Origin: ISDg sp045546575
Lineage (GTDB): Bacteria > Bacillota > Clostridia > Lachnospirales > Lachnospiraceae
Assembly (NCBI GenBank): GCA_045546575.1
Contig: JAZQDC010000013.1
Location: 1-64,000 of the forward strand
Direction: 5' to 3'
Length of the DNA: 64,000 bases
Shown one piece after another: positions 16,863 through 24,450 of the stretch (the stretch's first letter is position 1; every line of letters begins with the position of its first letter). The position numbers were made by a program, and so were the translations under genes. A model generated the notes under the pieces. The model did no database searches and was not told the DNA's origin. It saw only the letters and a list, made by a program, of their open reading frames with translations.

Positions 16863-18440
16863 ATGATAAACTATTGGTGGGTAACACGTCCGAAAAGAAA
16901 ATTGAATCCTATCCCGGAGATATTGGCCGTGTTCTCTACGGTCTCTCTTGATGCACAATGGCAGGGAGATGTTAGTTTGCATCGTTTGTTTGAGGACAAC
17001 CTTGAAAGCGCAGGTTTAAAACGTGTAGGAGAGAGACGTGATGCACGCGGAAGCGGTGGACGCACATATTACGCATGGTTGGCATCGCTAGGATTAGTCT
17101 TTACACAAGAGAGTACAGGAAAAACATTTTTGACACTTGCAGGAGAGGCAATTATGCAAGGGAAGTCACCTGTTGAAATTTTAAAGGCTCAAGTGTTAAA
17201 GTATCAATTTCCATCACCGTTTTCACTGTCTCCCGCAACATCCAAAACTCGTGTTGACGAGCGTTTTAAAATACGGCCGTTTCGATTTCTGTTGCGTTTG
17301 TTGAGCGATTCCCGTATTGAGTATTTGACAAATGATGAGATCGCAAAGATTGTACTTGTGGAAGCAGAGAATGAGTCAGAAAAATGCTACGAGTATATTG
17401 TGAAACGGATTTTGGCTTTTAGAGAATATGGTGACGAAGTTCTTGCAGATGACTTTTTTGTTTTATATGCTCCGAGTACGGGGAAAGTGAATCCGGACCA
17501 TCCGTTTAGTCATCTCACGGACATTGCAAATACTTTTGTTAATTGGTTAGAGTATACGCAGTTTATTTGTCGTGAGGAGAGGAAAGTACGGTTATTGGCT
17601 GATAAGCAACAAGAGGTTCAGGACATATTACATGATAAGTCAGTAATGATTGATCGGCCCAATGAACAAGAGTATTTTCAGAGAAAGTATGGACTAGACC
17701 CTTGGCACCAGAAGGACACGCGCAACTTGGCGAAAACTAAAATTATTACAGCGCGAACGATAGAAGAGCAACGAATACGACAGGCCTTTATTGCAATGTC
17801 TATTCATAAGCCAATAAAGAAGATTACCCCAGATGTGGTTAATCAAGTGGCATATGCAACAGGTGCAGATAGTAAACTCGTGGAGTTTACACTAGAGAAG
17901 GAATATCCGAATGGAGCGGTTAGTGGCTTTATGACTGAGTATTTCGAAATGGCGTTCAAAGGGAAAGAGGATGCTGTACAGTTCGAAGTTGCAACAACAG
18001 AGCTGTTTAGAGATATTTTCGGATTTGAGGCAACACATCTCGGACAGACGGGAAGTAAGTCAACGCCCGATGTATTGCTACTTTCGGATGAGGACGGTTA
18101 TCAAGCAATAATAGATAACAAAGCGTATAGCAGATATTCGATCACAGGAGATCATCATAATCGCATGGTACATAACTATATTGGCAATATTGCAAGTTAT
18201 AGTAGTTGTGGTCAGCCGATAGGCTTTTTCTCTTATATTGCAGGAGGATTTGCAACACAGATAGATAAGCAGATCAAGGCAATTGTTGATGCAACGGGTG
18301 TACATGGTTCGGCAATTACTGTTTCAAATGTGATTCGATTAGTAGAACGTCAGAATGAGCATCCGATATCGCATGCGAGAATAAGAGAATTGTTTTCGGT
18401 AGATCGGCAAGTAGGAATGGTAGATGTGTTAGCGATATAG
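16863..18440 (+). CDS. AlwI-family type II restriction endonuclease
   Basis: A 525-residue protein that starts INYWWVTRPKRKLNPIPEIL, the hallmark N-terminus of the AlwI restriction endonuclease family. The PD-(D/E)XK centre is visible as LGQTGSKSTPDVLLLSDEDG, then QAIIDNKAYSR (about residues 392-420). AlwI itself cuts near GGATC; members differ in specificity, so the site here is not known. The partner is a C5-cytosine methyltransferase, which leaves open whether this enzyme shares AlwI's site. The gene follows the methyltransferase by 9 bp and is AT-rich like the rest of the island. Confidence 0.88.
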   Translation: MINYWWVTRPKRKLNPIPEILAVFSTVSLDAQWQGDVSLHRLFEDNLESAGLKRVGERRDARGSGGRTYYAWLASLGLVFTQESTGKTFLTLAGEAIMQGKSPVEILKAQVLKYQFPSPFSLSPATSKTRVDERFKIRPFRFLLRLLSDSRIEYLTNDEIAKIVLVEAENESEKCYEYIVKRILAFREYGDEVLADDFFVLYAPSTGKVNPDHPFSHLTDIANTFVNWLEYTQFICREERKVRLLADKQQEVQDILHDKSVMIDRPNEQEYFQRKYGLDPWHQKDTRNLAKTKIITARTIEEQRIRQAFIAMSIHKPIKKITPDVVNQVAYATGADSKLVEFTLEKEYPNGAVSGFMTEYFEMAFKGKEDAVQFEVATTELFRDIFGFEATHLGQTGSKSTPDVLLLSDEDGYQAIIDNKAYSRYSITGDHHNRMVHNYIGNIASYSSCGQPIGFFSYIAGGFATQIDKQIKAIVDATGVHGSAITVSNVIRLVERQNEHPISHARIRELFSVDRQVGMVDVLAI

Positions 18441-18480
18441 TACTTTGAATTATGTCGAATTATAAGAAAGGGAATATATA

Positions 18481-18864
18481 ATGACCCATGTCTCGGCTGC
18501 CCTCATTTGGGCTGATAACAAATTCATGATCTGCCAGCGCCCTGCTCACAAGACCCGTGGGCTTCTGTGGGAGTTTGTCGGGGGCAAGGTGGAGCCCGGT
18601 GAGACGGGCGAGGAGGCTCTGGTGCGGGAGTGCATGGAGGAGATTGCGGTGGAAGTCGCTGTGGACGGCGTATTTACCGTGGTGGTCCATGAGTACCCCG
18701 ATATGTGCGTGCATTTGACGTTGTACAACGCCCATATCCTGCGGGGTGAGCCGCAGATGTTGGAGCACAACGATATCCGCTGGATTACGCCCGAGGAGAT
18801 TCCGAACTACGAGTTCTGTCCGGCAGATGTGGAGATATTGGAGAAGCTGATGGGACAGAAGTAA
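18481..18864 (+). CDS. Nudix hydrolase, MutT-like (deoxy)NTP pyrophosphohydrolase
   Basis: A 127-residue Nudix enzyme. The Nudix box runs from GGKVEPGETGEEALV to RECMEEIAVEV near residues 37-62, with the final Gly replaced by Ala. MutT-type enzymes hydrolyse damaged or non-canonical nucleoside triphosphates to monophosphates. Its GC-rich codon use matches the core genome, unlike the AT-rich genes on both sides. It therefore looks like a resident gene between which two defence modules were inserted. It lies 24 bp ahead of the phosphoribosyltransferase gene with no promoter visible in that gap, so it should be cotranscribed with the retron. Confidence 0.88.
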   Translation: MTHVSAALIWADNKFMICQRPAHKTRGLLWEFVGGKVEPGETGEEALVRECMEEIAVEVAVDGVFTVVVHEYPDMCVHLTLYNAHILRGEPQMLEHNDIRWITPEEIPNYEFCPADVEILEKLMGQK

Positions 18865-18888
18865 GCGGCGAAGAGGATAAAGGAAGCA

Positions 18889-20106
18889 ATGACGAAAGAA
18901 GAGTTTAAATATTTGAACATTACAAATAGGTGGGGAGGAAAGGAGGTCTGTACTGACTTTGACGAAAAGATAGATAAATGGATCGCTCAATTTGAAGAAG
19001 GCGAGCGAGATGTGATTTTGGCATTGTTGATGCATTTTGAGTACTACACAAATAGAAAACTTAATAAACGTGTGGTTGAATTGTATAGGAAGTTTATCGA
19101 TACGTATATAGTGGATATAGATCATCAAACGATGGTATTCATTCCGCCGTATAAGGAGTATGGAGTGGGGTTTTCAGATGTTTTTTTTAGTACGTTTTGG
19201 ACAATGAATTGTTTATACGATTATACGGAGAAGAATGTTTATTCTTTATTGCAAGAAGGGAATCAATTTGAGATAATAGTCGTTGTTGACGATTATAGCG
19301 GAACAGGTAAGACTATTTGTTCAACCATAAATAAATGTATTGAAGCAAATGCATCTTGCAAAAGAACTCTTTTTTATGTTTTAACCACTGTGATTTCGCG
19401 CATGGCAGAAGAAAAGATTCAAAAGTTTGCAAGGGAAAACGAATTAAGAATCACTACTCTTGCACTAGATAAGTCTGATAAAGTATTTGTAGAGAACAAT
19501 TATTTTGATAAGAATAAAGCGGAAGCTTTGATGAGATGTTACGAAGAGATTAGTAAGCGTTGCAGTGTCGATAAAGACTATGTGTTCGGTTACCAACAAA
19601 CACAGGCGTTGATTGCATTCGAGTATAACACTCCAAATAACACACTGGGTTTGTTCTGGCATGAAAAAGAGTCTTTTTTTTCTCTTTTCAGACGACACAA
19701 AAAGAAAAATACTTCTTTGTCCGAAATGCAAAAGGATGCAAGGAGAAGAAAATTGCAGAGAAAAGAGAGGGTACTAAAGAGGCACGAGGAAAGCGAAAAC
19801 TATTCGCTTTTAATGGCTTACTTGGTGAATAAAGATAAAGATTTTAACTATGGTCAAGCCCGAGAAGAGTTTGGCATGACAGGCGATCAATTAGATGAAG
19901 CACTCAATTATTTGATGGTGGAAAAATACGTTGAAGTAAAAAACGGGAAGTTCCGGCCGACTAAATTATTAAAAGAGCAAATTAAAGTAACCAAAATAAA
20001 TGTGTTAGACAATATGGATTCGTATGAAGATCCGGTTGCCTTTTCTGAGAAAAAGTATGTTCCGATAGGGTTCGAAAATAATTTTACAGGATATAAAACT
20101 GAATAA
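18889..20106 (+). CDS. Retron-associated phosphoribosyltransferase-winged helix protein
   Basis: A 405-residue protein. Residues 80-215 resemble a type I phosphoribosyltransferase: PPYKEYGVGFSDVFF, then the PRPP-binding loop FEIIVVVDDYSGTGKTICS near 125-143, and GYQQTQALIAFEYNTPNNTL near 232-252. Residues 255-305 are a basic linker, and residues 305-370 form a winged helix (LLMAYLVNKDKDF, then FGMTGDQLDEALNYLMVEKY). PRTase-plus-winged-helix proteins are known retron partners (type III in the published scheme, from memory), presumed toxic effectors held in check by the RT-msDNA complex. The stop is 3 nt before the a1 repeat of the msr-msd RNA. The start has AAAGGAAG upstream. The natural substrate is unknown. 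Confidence 0.78.
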   Translation: MTKEEFKYLNITNRWGGKEVCTDFDEKIDKWIAQFEEGERDVILALLMHFEYYTNRKLNKRVVELYRKFIDTYIVDIDHQTMVFIPPYKEYGVGFSDVFFSTFWTMNCLYDYTEKNVYSLLQEGNQFEIIVVVDDYSGTGKTICSTINKCIEANASCKRTLFYVLTTVISRMAEEKIQKFARENELRITTLALDKSDKVFVENNYFDKNKAEALMRCYEEISKRCSVDKDYVFGYQQTQALIAFEYNTPNNTLGLFWHEKESFFSLFRRHKKKNTSLSEMQKDARRRKLQRKERVLKRHEESENYSLLMAYLVNKDKDFNYGQAREEFGMTGDQLDEALNYLMVEKYVEVKNGKFRPTKLLKEQIKVTKINVLDNMDSYEDPVAFSEKKYVPIGFENNFTGYKTE

Positions 20107-20108
20107 AT

Positions 20109-20364
20109 AATACCGGTGCTTAGAAAATGAAAAGCAAGTAGCTTTTCTCTCAATTAAGGGTACTTGTATCCCTATATATATAGCGGCCAGCGCGCCACGG
20201 CTTTGCGCTGTTGCCTAGCTATATATATAGCGCTAGGCTCCGCCTAAGCGTAATTACCAATATAGAATTATGTACAAGCGGCCTCGTAAACATGTGCAGC
20301 TGTTTTCTCGCCCGCTTGCACATATTCTAATGACAGTATTAGCAAGCTAGTAAGCACCGGTATT
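20109..20364 (+). ncRNA. Retron msr-msd non-coding RNA
   Basis: A 256-nt region bounded by perfect complements a1 AATACCGGTGCTTA (20109-20122) and a2 TAAGCACCGGTATT (20351-20364), the 14-bp pair that frames a retron RNA. Inside are five hairpins: GAAAAGC/GCTTTTC (20129-20147); AGGGTAC/GTATCCCT (20157-20173); a long stem with a perfect 13-bp base, 20172-20184 with 20218-20230, and inner AGCGC/GCGCT; 20231-20250; and a long, slightly bulged stem 20264-20281 with 20312-20328 that is the probable msd template. Hairpins two and three compete for two bases. Candidate branching guanosines lie just after a1 (for example 20123); the exact one is not certain. It sits between effector and RT genes and would be copied into msDNA by the RT downstream. 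Confidence 0.82.
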
Positions 20365-20384
20365 TTTTATTAATAAGGGTGACT

Positions 20385-21386
20385 ATGTTTGAAGATGAAT
20401 TGAAAAAAAGAGTAATTAGCCCAAAGGCGCATGAGTTGATTCAAATATATGTTGAACGACTTCGAAAGAACAATGTGGCAGTGATTTTTAATTTGCGGCA
20501 TTTAAGAAAAATATTGAGAATTAAAAAGAAAGATCAAAACAAATACTTTGGGAACCAAAAGACAGAATTATATCGAGCATTTCGAATACCTAAAAAGGCT
20601 GGTGGGTGGAGAGAAATAGAAGCCCCAGAGGATGAACTAAAGGTAAGACAGACTTGGATCAAAGAAAATATACTTGATAAAGTACATGTTTCTAGTCATG
20701 CAATGGGGTTTAGATGTAATACTTCTATTTACGACAATGCATTACCGCATGTGAATAAAGCGTTGGTAATGAATGTGGACATAAAAGACTTCTTTCCGAG
20801 CATTCCATATAAGAAAGTATTTAAAATATTTGTATACTTGGGTTATACGAAACAGGTATCGCACTTGTTGACAAAAATGTGTACAAATGCAAAAGGTGTT
20901 CTTCCGCAAGGGGCACCAACAAGTCCGGTCATTTCTAATATTGTAATGTTAAAGTTGGATAGAAGACTCGGTGAACTGGCGAAGAAGATGAATTGTGCAT
21001 ATACAAGGTATGCAGATGATATTACCTTTTCGGGGAGTGAGTACATAAGTTCTGCGATGCCACTAATATGTAAGATAATTAACGAAGAAGGGTTCAAAAT
21101 AAATCAAAAGAAAGTCCGCTTTCAGTATTCAAATCAAAGACAAGAAGTCACGGGGTTAACCGTGAATAAAAAAGTTTCGTTGCCCAAGACAAAGATTCGC
21201 GAACTTGAAAATGCAATATATTATTGTAAGAAGTATGGCGTTCAAGAACACATGAACCGGATTGAATGCAATAGAACTTTTTATAAAGAGCATTTATACG
21301 GAATGGCGTATTTCTTTATAATGATTGATAAAGAAAAGGGGAGCACTTATCTAAAGAAACTTGATGAGATTGAGTGGTTATATTAG
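20385..21386 (+). CDS. Retron reverse transcriptase
   Basis: A 333-residue RT with the retron hallmarks. The NAxxH motif appears as YDNALPHVNK, the fingers/palm as MNVDIKDFFPSI, and PQGAPTSPVISNIVMLKLD follows. The active site is TRYADDITFSG and the VTG motif is RQEVTGLTVNKK. It primes from a 2'-OH of the msr RNA and copies the msd to give RNA-linked msDNA. The length fits stand-alone retron RTs. ATG 20385 is preferred (AAGGGTG 5 nt ahead); a GTG at 20379 is in frame. It lies 20 nt behind the a2 repeat and is AT-rich, like its partner genes. Confidence 0.93.
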   Translation: MFEDELKKRVISPKAHELIQIYVERLRKNNVAVIFNLRHLRKILRIKKKDQNKYFGNQKTELYRAFRIPKKAGGWREIEAPEDELKVRQTWIKENILDKVHVSSHAMGFRCNTSIYDNALPHVNKALVMNVDIKDFFPSIPYKKVFKIFVYLGYTKQVSHLLTKMCTNAKGVLPQGAPTSPVISNIVMLKLDRRLGELAKKMNCAYTRYADDITFSGSEYISSAMPLICKIINEEGFKINQKKVRFQYSNQRQEVTGLTVNKKVSLPKTKIRELENAIYYCKKYGVQEHMNRIECNRTFYKEHLYGMAYFFIMIDKEKGSTYLKKLDEIEWLY

Positions 21387-21460
21387 CGGATTGAACGGAT
21401 GATGGCAGGGCTACCTACGATGTATATAAACAGCATGATCAAAAGAACAGGAGAAGAATC

Positions 21461-22795
21461 ATGAAGTATCACATAGCTGATAAAAGAGATATATTCTTAC
21501 GCCGTGCCATATGGGAAACATATAAAAGGTGTCTATATTGCGGCATCGCACTAGAAGTGCGACATATGGAGATCGATCATATAATGCCACAAGGCGAAGA
21601 ACTTATCAAAAAGACAACCGACCCCGATTTGCAATGCTATATCAAAGAACTTGAAGAACAGAAGTTTGAGAAAAATTCGATTGAAAATTATGCACTATGC
21701 TGTTCGGACTGTAACAAAAAGAAGGGCAATAGGCCTTTTTCGGCTTCGAATTTGCGTTTTTTCCATGAGTATGTTTGCAGACATGCATTAAAAGTCGCGA
21801 ACAAGTGGGAGAAGTATAGGTTTGAAATTGATAGTGTGTCAAAAATGAACTCTTCTGGTTCTGAAAGATACCCTGAGGTTTCAGATAGTAGCTTGAGTTG
21901 CGCTAAAAGTGTCAGTCGGTTTATGGATCAAAGCAGTTTTAAATATGGACTTGGTGAAGTGCGTATTGACGCGTTTCTTCCTGCGTCATATGAGGGGGAA
22001 ATGAGTTGTCTTATTCTTTTGAAAAAGGCATATCAAGCAGATATGTTTATCACGTTATGTGAGAAAGATATAAAACAGTACTTATTTAGTGGATACCATA
22101 CTGAACTTGAGCAAAAGAAACGGTTGTGGTATAACGATTATAGTCCTATTGGAGAAAATGTCTACGAGATTAATTTGCCAAACGTAAAACATTACGTTTC
22201 GCATACGGCCACCATCCAAATGGCTAAAATATGTGACGCGCTGTATGATGAATACATTTTGCAAGATACAATTATCACTGATATACTGGGTGCAGGATGC
22301 TTCGAAAAAAGGGATAAGGGCTCTTATCTTCTCTTTGCAATTCGTAATGATGTGCTTGGTGTCTTGCGCTCTTATATGAAAAATCATCAATATAATTGCC
22401 CAGAAACGATTAGGGAAGGTAAAAACATATTTCATTTATATGCACACAATGATAATAAAATTGATCTGCAACAAAACTTATATAAGGAGGAAGGGGCAGG
22501 AGTATATGCGTGCATTAATTTGAACAAAGTAGAGGGATATCACGAGGTGATTTGGTCGCCTGGGTTTACCGGTTGGGAAACAAGTAAGATGAGTGGTTTC
22601 GATAATAAAAGAAAATGGACGGCCTTGTACACCTATAAGAAGTTTTTAACTCAGATTATCCCGATGGCGTTATTAGAGTCGGAGTATAATTTGCTGTCTT
22701 CGTTTCGATACATGTTAAGTGGGAAAAAGCAACATAAGTATTCCATAGAATATCTGGTGGCGTCTGGTATGATAAAGAGTTACAAGGATAATTAG
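21461..22795 (+). CDS. HNH endonuclease-domain protein behind the retron RT
   Basis: A 444-residue protein. Residues 1-110 form an HNH nuclease: RCLYCGIALEVRHMEIDHIM gives the first Cys pair and the catalytic Asp-His, and NYALCCSDCNKKKGN gives the second Cys pair and Asn. Residues 150-444 are a domain I do not recognise, with LGEVRIDAFLPASYEG and WSPGFTGWETSKMSGF as distinctive patches. It starts 74 bp after the RT on the same strand with AGGAGAAG before the ATG, so it is probably in the retron operon. HNH proteins are effectors in other retrons (with a Septu-like ATPase), but here the ATPase is absent. It may be a second effector or an independent nuclease. Confidence 0.78.
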   Translation: MKYHIADKRDIFLRRAIWETYKRCLYCGIALEVRHMEIDHIMPQGEELIKKTTDPDLQCYIKELEEQKFEKNSIENYALCCSDCNKKKGNRPFSASNLRFFHEYVCRHALKVANKWEKYRFEIDSVSKMNSSGSERYPEVSDSSLSCAKSVSRFMDQSSFKYGLGEVRIDAFLPASYEGEMSCLILLKKAYQADMFITLCEKDIKQYLFSGYHTELEQKKRLWYNDYSPIGENVYEINLPNVKHYVSHTATIQMAKICDALYDEYILQDTIITDILGAGCFEKRDKGSYLLFAIRNDVLGVLRSYMKNHQYNCPETIREGKNIFHLYAHNDNKIDLQQNLYKEEGAGVYACINLNKVEGYHEVIWSPGFTGWETSKMSGFDNKRKWTALYTYKKFLTQIIPMALLESEYNLLSSFRYMLSGKKQHKYSIEYLVASGMIKSYKDN

Positions 22796-22819
22796 TAGCG
22801 TAATGACGGTTATTTTTTT

Positions 22820-22860
22820 GACGTAAAATACGTGCTTTTGCATGCGTTCGCTTTTACGTC
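22820..22860. repeat. Inverted repeat GACGTAAAA/TTTTACGTC and leader hairpin
   Basis: A 9-bp perfect inverted repeat (22820-22828, 22852-22860) marks the end of the AT-rich island. Behind it GCCCTCT/AGAGGGC (near 22900-22930) can form a second hairpin before the hydrolase start at 22992. It could be an operator or the processed end of a leader; I see no known riboswitch. Confidence 0.4.
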
Positions 22861-22991
22861 CGTTGCAATCATATCTATTTAATTTTATTGGAAATTCGCC
22901 CTCTCAATTACTAAGAGAGTGTAGAGGGCATGAGCTTATTTGCTCGCCTACCTTTCCATTCCAACTAAACTACCCACCCCAAGGAGGCCCC

Positions 22992-23894
22992 ATGCCCTAC
23001 ATTACAATAGACAACAAATCCATTTACTACGAGGAGTACGGCATCGGCAAATGCCCGACGCTTCTCTACCTGCATGGCGGGCCGGGAGAGAGTTGCTTGA
23101 CGTATACGCACCAGGCGGCGGTTCTCGGAGAGCATTTTCATGTAATTAGCTTTGATCAATATGGCGTGTTTCGGTCGGATGCGATTCCTGAGGAGCAGTC
23201 CATGGGTGTGCGGGATCATGTGAAGCTCATCGACGAGATGCGGGCGGCGCTTGGCATTGATCGGTTGATTCCGTTGGGGCATTCCTTCGGAGGAATGTTG
23301 GCGTGCCTGTACGCATATCTCTATCCGGAACGGGTGGAGGCGGTCATTTACGATTGCCCCATGTGGAGCGTGCTTCGGACCTCTAGAGCTATTGCCACGG
23401 CCACGCTTCCGTATTATCGGGGGCAGGGTATGACCGAGCAAATGCGCATTTGTCAGGAGATTCTTAGTGAGGGAATCTCGGCGGATGAGGCATTTGCGAA
23501 GGCGATTTCACTGGAGATGACCCAGGAGCTGAAGGCTTTCTGCCATGTGATTCCGGACGAGGAGTACATGCAGTACCTGAATACGTACATTGCGGAGCCG
23601 GCGGTTCCGGAGGAGTGCTGGTATCGGTACCGGTCATTTACGCAGAAGCTCATGGGCGAGGCGGATTACTATGAGGATTATTTGCCGTGTCTGGCGGAGA
23701 TCCACAAGCCGTCCTTGTTGATGGTGGGCGAGTACGACATGACCTGCGGAGAGGATCAGCAGGCGTATTTTGCCCGGTATGCACCCCGGGGGCAGGTGGT
23801 GGTTCTCGAAGGCAGCGCCCATATGACGTGGATGCAGGTGCCGGAGCGGTACTTGGCGTTGATTCGGGAGTTCGTGGCGAGCATCCGAGGATAG
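22992..23894 (+). CDS. Alpha/beta hydrolase, proline iminopeptidase-like (S33)
   Basis: A 300-residue cytoplasmic hydrolase. It has the oxyanion motif YLHGGPGESCL near residue 29, the nucleophile elbow IPLGHSFGGML near 97-100, the acid in LLMVGEYDMT near 245, and the His in EGSAHMTWM near 272. This spacing matches S33 prolyl aminopeptidases, which remove N-terminal proline from peptides, although those usually have GQSWGG. Other hydrolases of the fold are possible. AAGGAGG precedes ATG 22992; the frame is open farther upstream to 22842 without a ribosome binding site. It is GC-rich, as in the core genome. Confidence 0.85.
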   Translation: MPYITIDNKSIYYEEYGIGKCPTLLYLHGGPGESCLTYTHQAAVLGEHFHVISFDQYGVFRSDAIPEEQSMGVRDHVKLIDEMRAALGIDRLIPLGHSFGGMLACLYAYLYPERVEAVIYDCPMWSVLRTSRAIATATLPYYRGQGMTEQMRICQEILSEGISADEAFAKAISLEMTQELKAFCHVIPDEEYMQYLNTYIAEPAVPEECWYRYRSFTQKLMGEADYYEDYLPCLAEIHKPSLLMVGEYDMTCGEDQQAYFARYAPRGQVVVLEGSAHMTWMQVPERYLALIREFVASIRG

Positions 23895-23948
23895 CGGCGT
23901 CAGCGCGTGCGCGCAAATGATGCAAATAGAGCAAGAATAGGGTTAGTG

Positions 23949-23982
23949 CCAGGCACTCGGATATCCGGGTGCCTGGTTTTTT
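23949..23982 (+). terminator. Terminator, copy 1 of a repeated palindrome
   Basis: CCAGGCACTCGG-ATAT-CCGGGTGCCTGG (23949-23976) followed by TTTTTT. The same hairpin recurs at 25582 and 28934, each time 10-20 nt behind AAGAATAG. Confidence 0.88.
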
Positions 23983-24024
23983 GTGTATATATCATTTTTG
24001 TGAACAGAGAAAGTGCGGCTAGCA

Positions 24025-24099
24025 ATTTACCTGTCAGGTTAATTTGCTATTGACATTAGGCAAGTGTCATGCTATTCTATATTTACCTTAGAGGTTAAT
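24025..24099 (+). promoter_or_regulatory. higBA promoter flanked by two identical-type operators
   Basis: TTGACA (24050-24055), a 17-bp spacer and TATTCT (24073-24078). Two palindromes of the form ATTTACCT-N3-AGGTTAAT lie on either side (24025-24043 and 24081-24099, differing only in the three central bases). Their 56-bp spacing is about five helical turns. The HigA-type antitoxin encoded downstream is the likely ligand, which gives autorepression. Confidence 0.8.
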
Positions 24100-24118
24100 T
24101 ATCGGAAAGGAGTTCGGG

Positions 24119-24415
24119 GTGGAGATTACGTACAGAAGCAAAAAGATTGAGCGGGTTTGTACGAATGCTAAGTGTGCGGAGAGGGAATACGGTCGAGAGA
24201 TGGCGGATAAGATACATATGCGTATCGATCAGATTGCGTCCGCTGATACAGTAGAGGAGATGATTCAGTGGCGTATTGGGAGGTGCCATGCGTTAACACA
24301 GAATCGAAAAGGCCAGTATGCGGTGGATTTGGTTCATCCATATCGCTTGGTGTTCGAGAAGAACGGAGAGGTTATTCAGGTTGCACATATAATAGAAATT
24401 GTGGATTATCATTAG
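24119..24415 (+). CDS. higB: HigB-like RelE-superfamily toxin
   Basis: A 98-residue basic protein starting at GTG 24119 (GGAAAGGAG upstream). The core WRIGRCHALTQNRKGQYAVD, then LVHPYRLVFEKNGE and VAHIIEIVDYH, matches HigB/RelE mRNA interferases, which cleave mRNA in the ribosome. The usual motif is 'R...HYHDL.G...G.wsi.vn..wRi.F'; here it is close to the 'killer' HigB subfamily. The toxin gene comes first and the antitoxin second, the order typical of higBA. The operators upstream imply control by its antitoxin. Confidence 0.85.
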   Translation: MEITYRSKKIERVCTNAKCAEREYGREMADKIHMRIDQIASADTVEEMIQWRIGRCHALTQNRKGQYAVDLVHPYRLVFEKNGEVIQVAHIIEIVDYH

Positions 24416-24450
24416 AGGGTTGAATTAGAGGTCAGACAGGAGGGAGCACT

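Noticed and set aside
20385..21386. Group II intron or DGR reverse transcriptase
   Set aside because: The RT lacks maturase or DGR accessory features and shows the retron NAxxH and VTG motifs next to an msr-msd RNA.
22820..22930. Riboswitch or T-box leader before the hydrolase gene
   Set aside because: Inverted repeats are present, but no T-box sequence (TGGNACC-type) or known aptamer core was seen.
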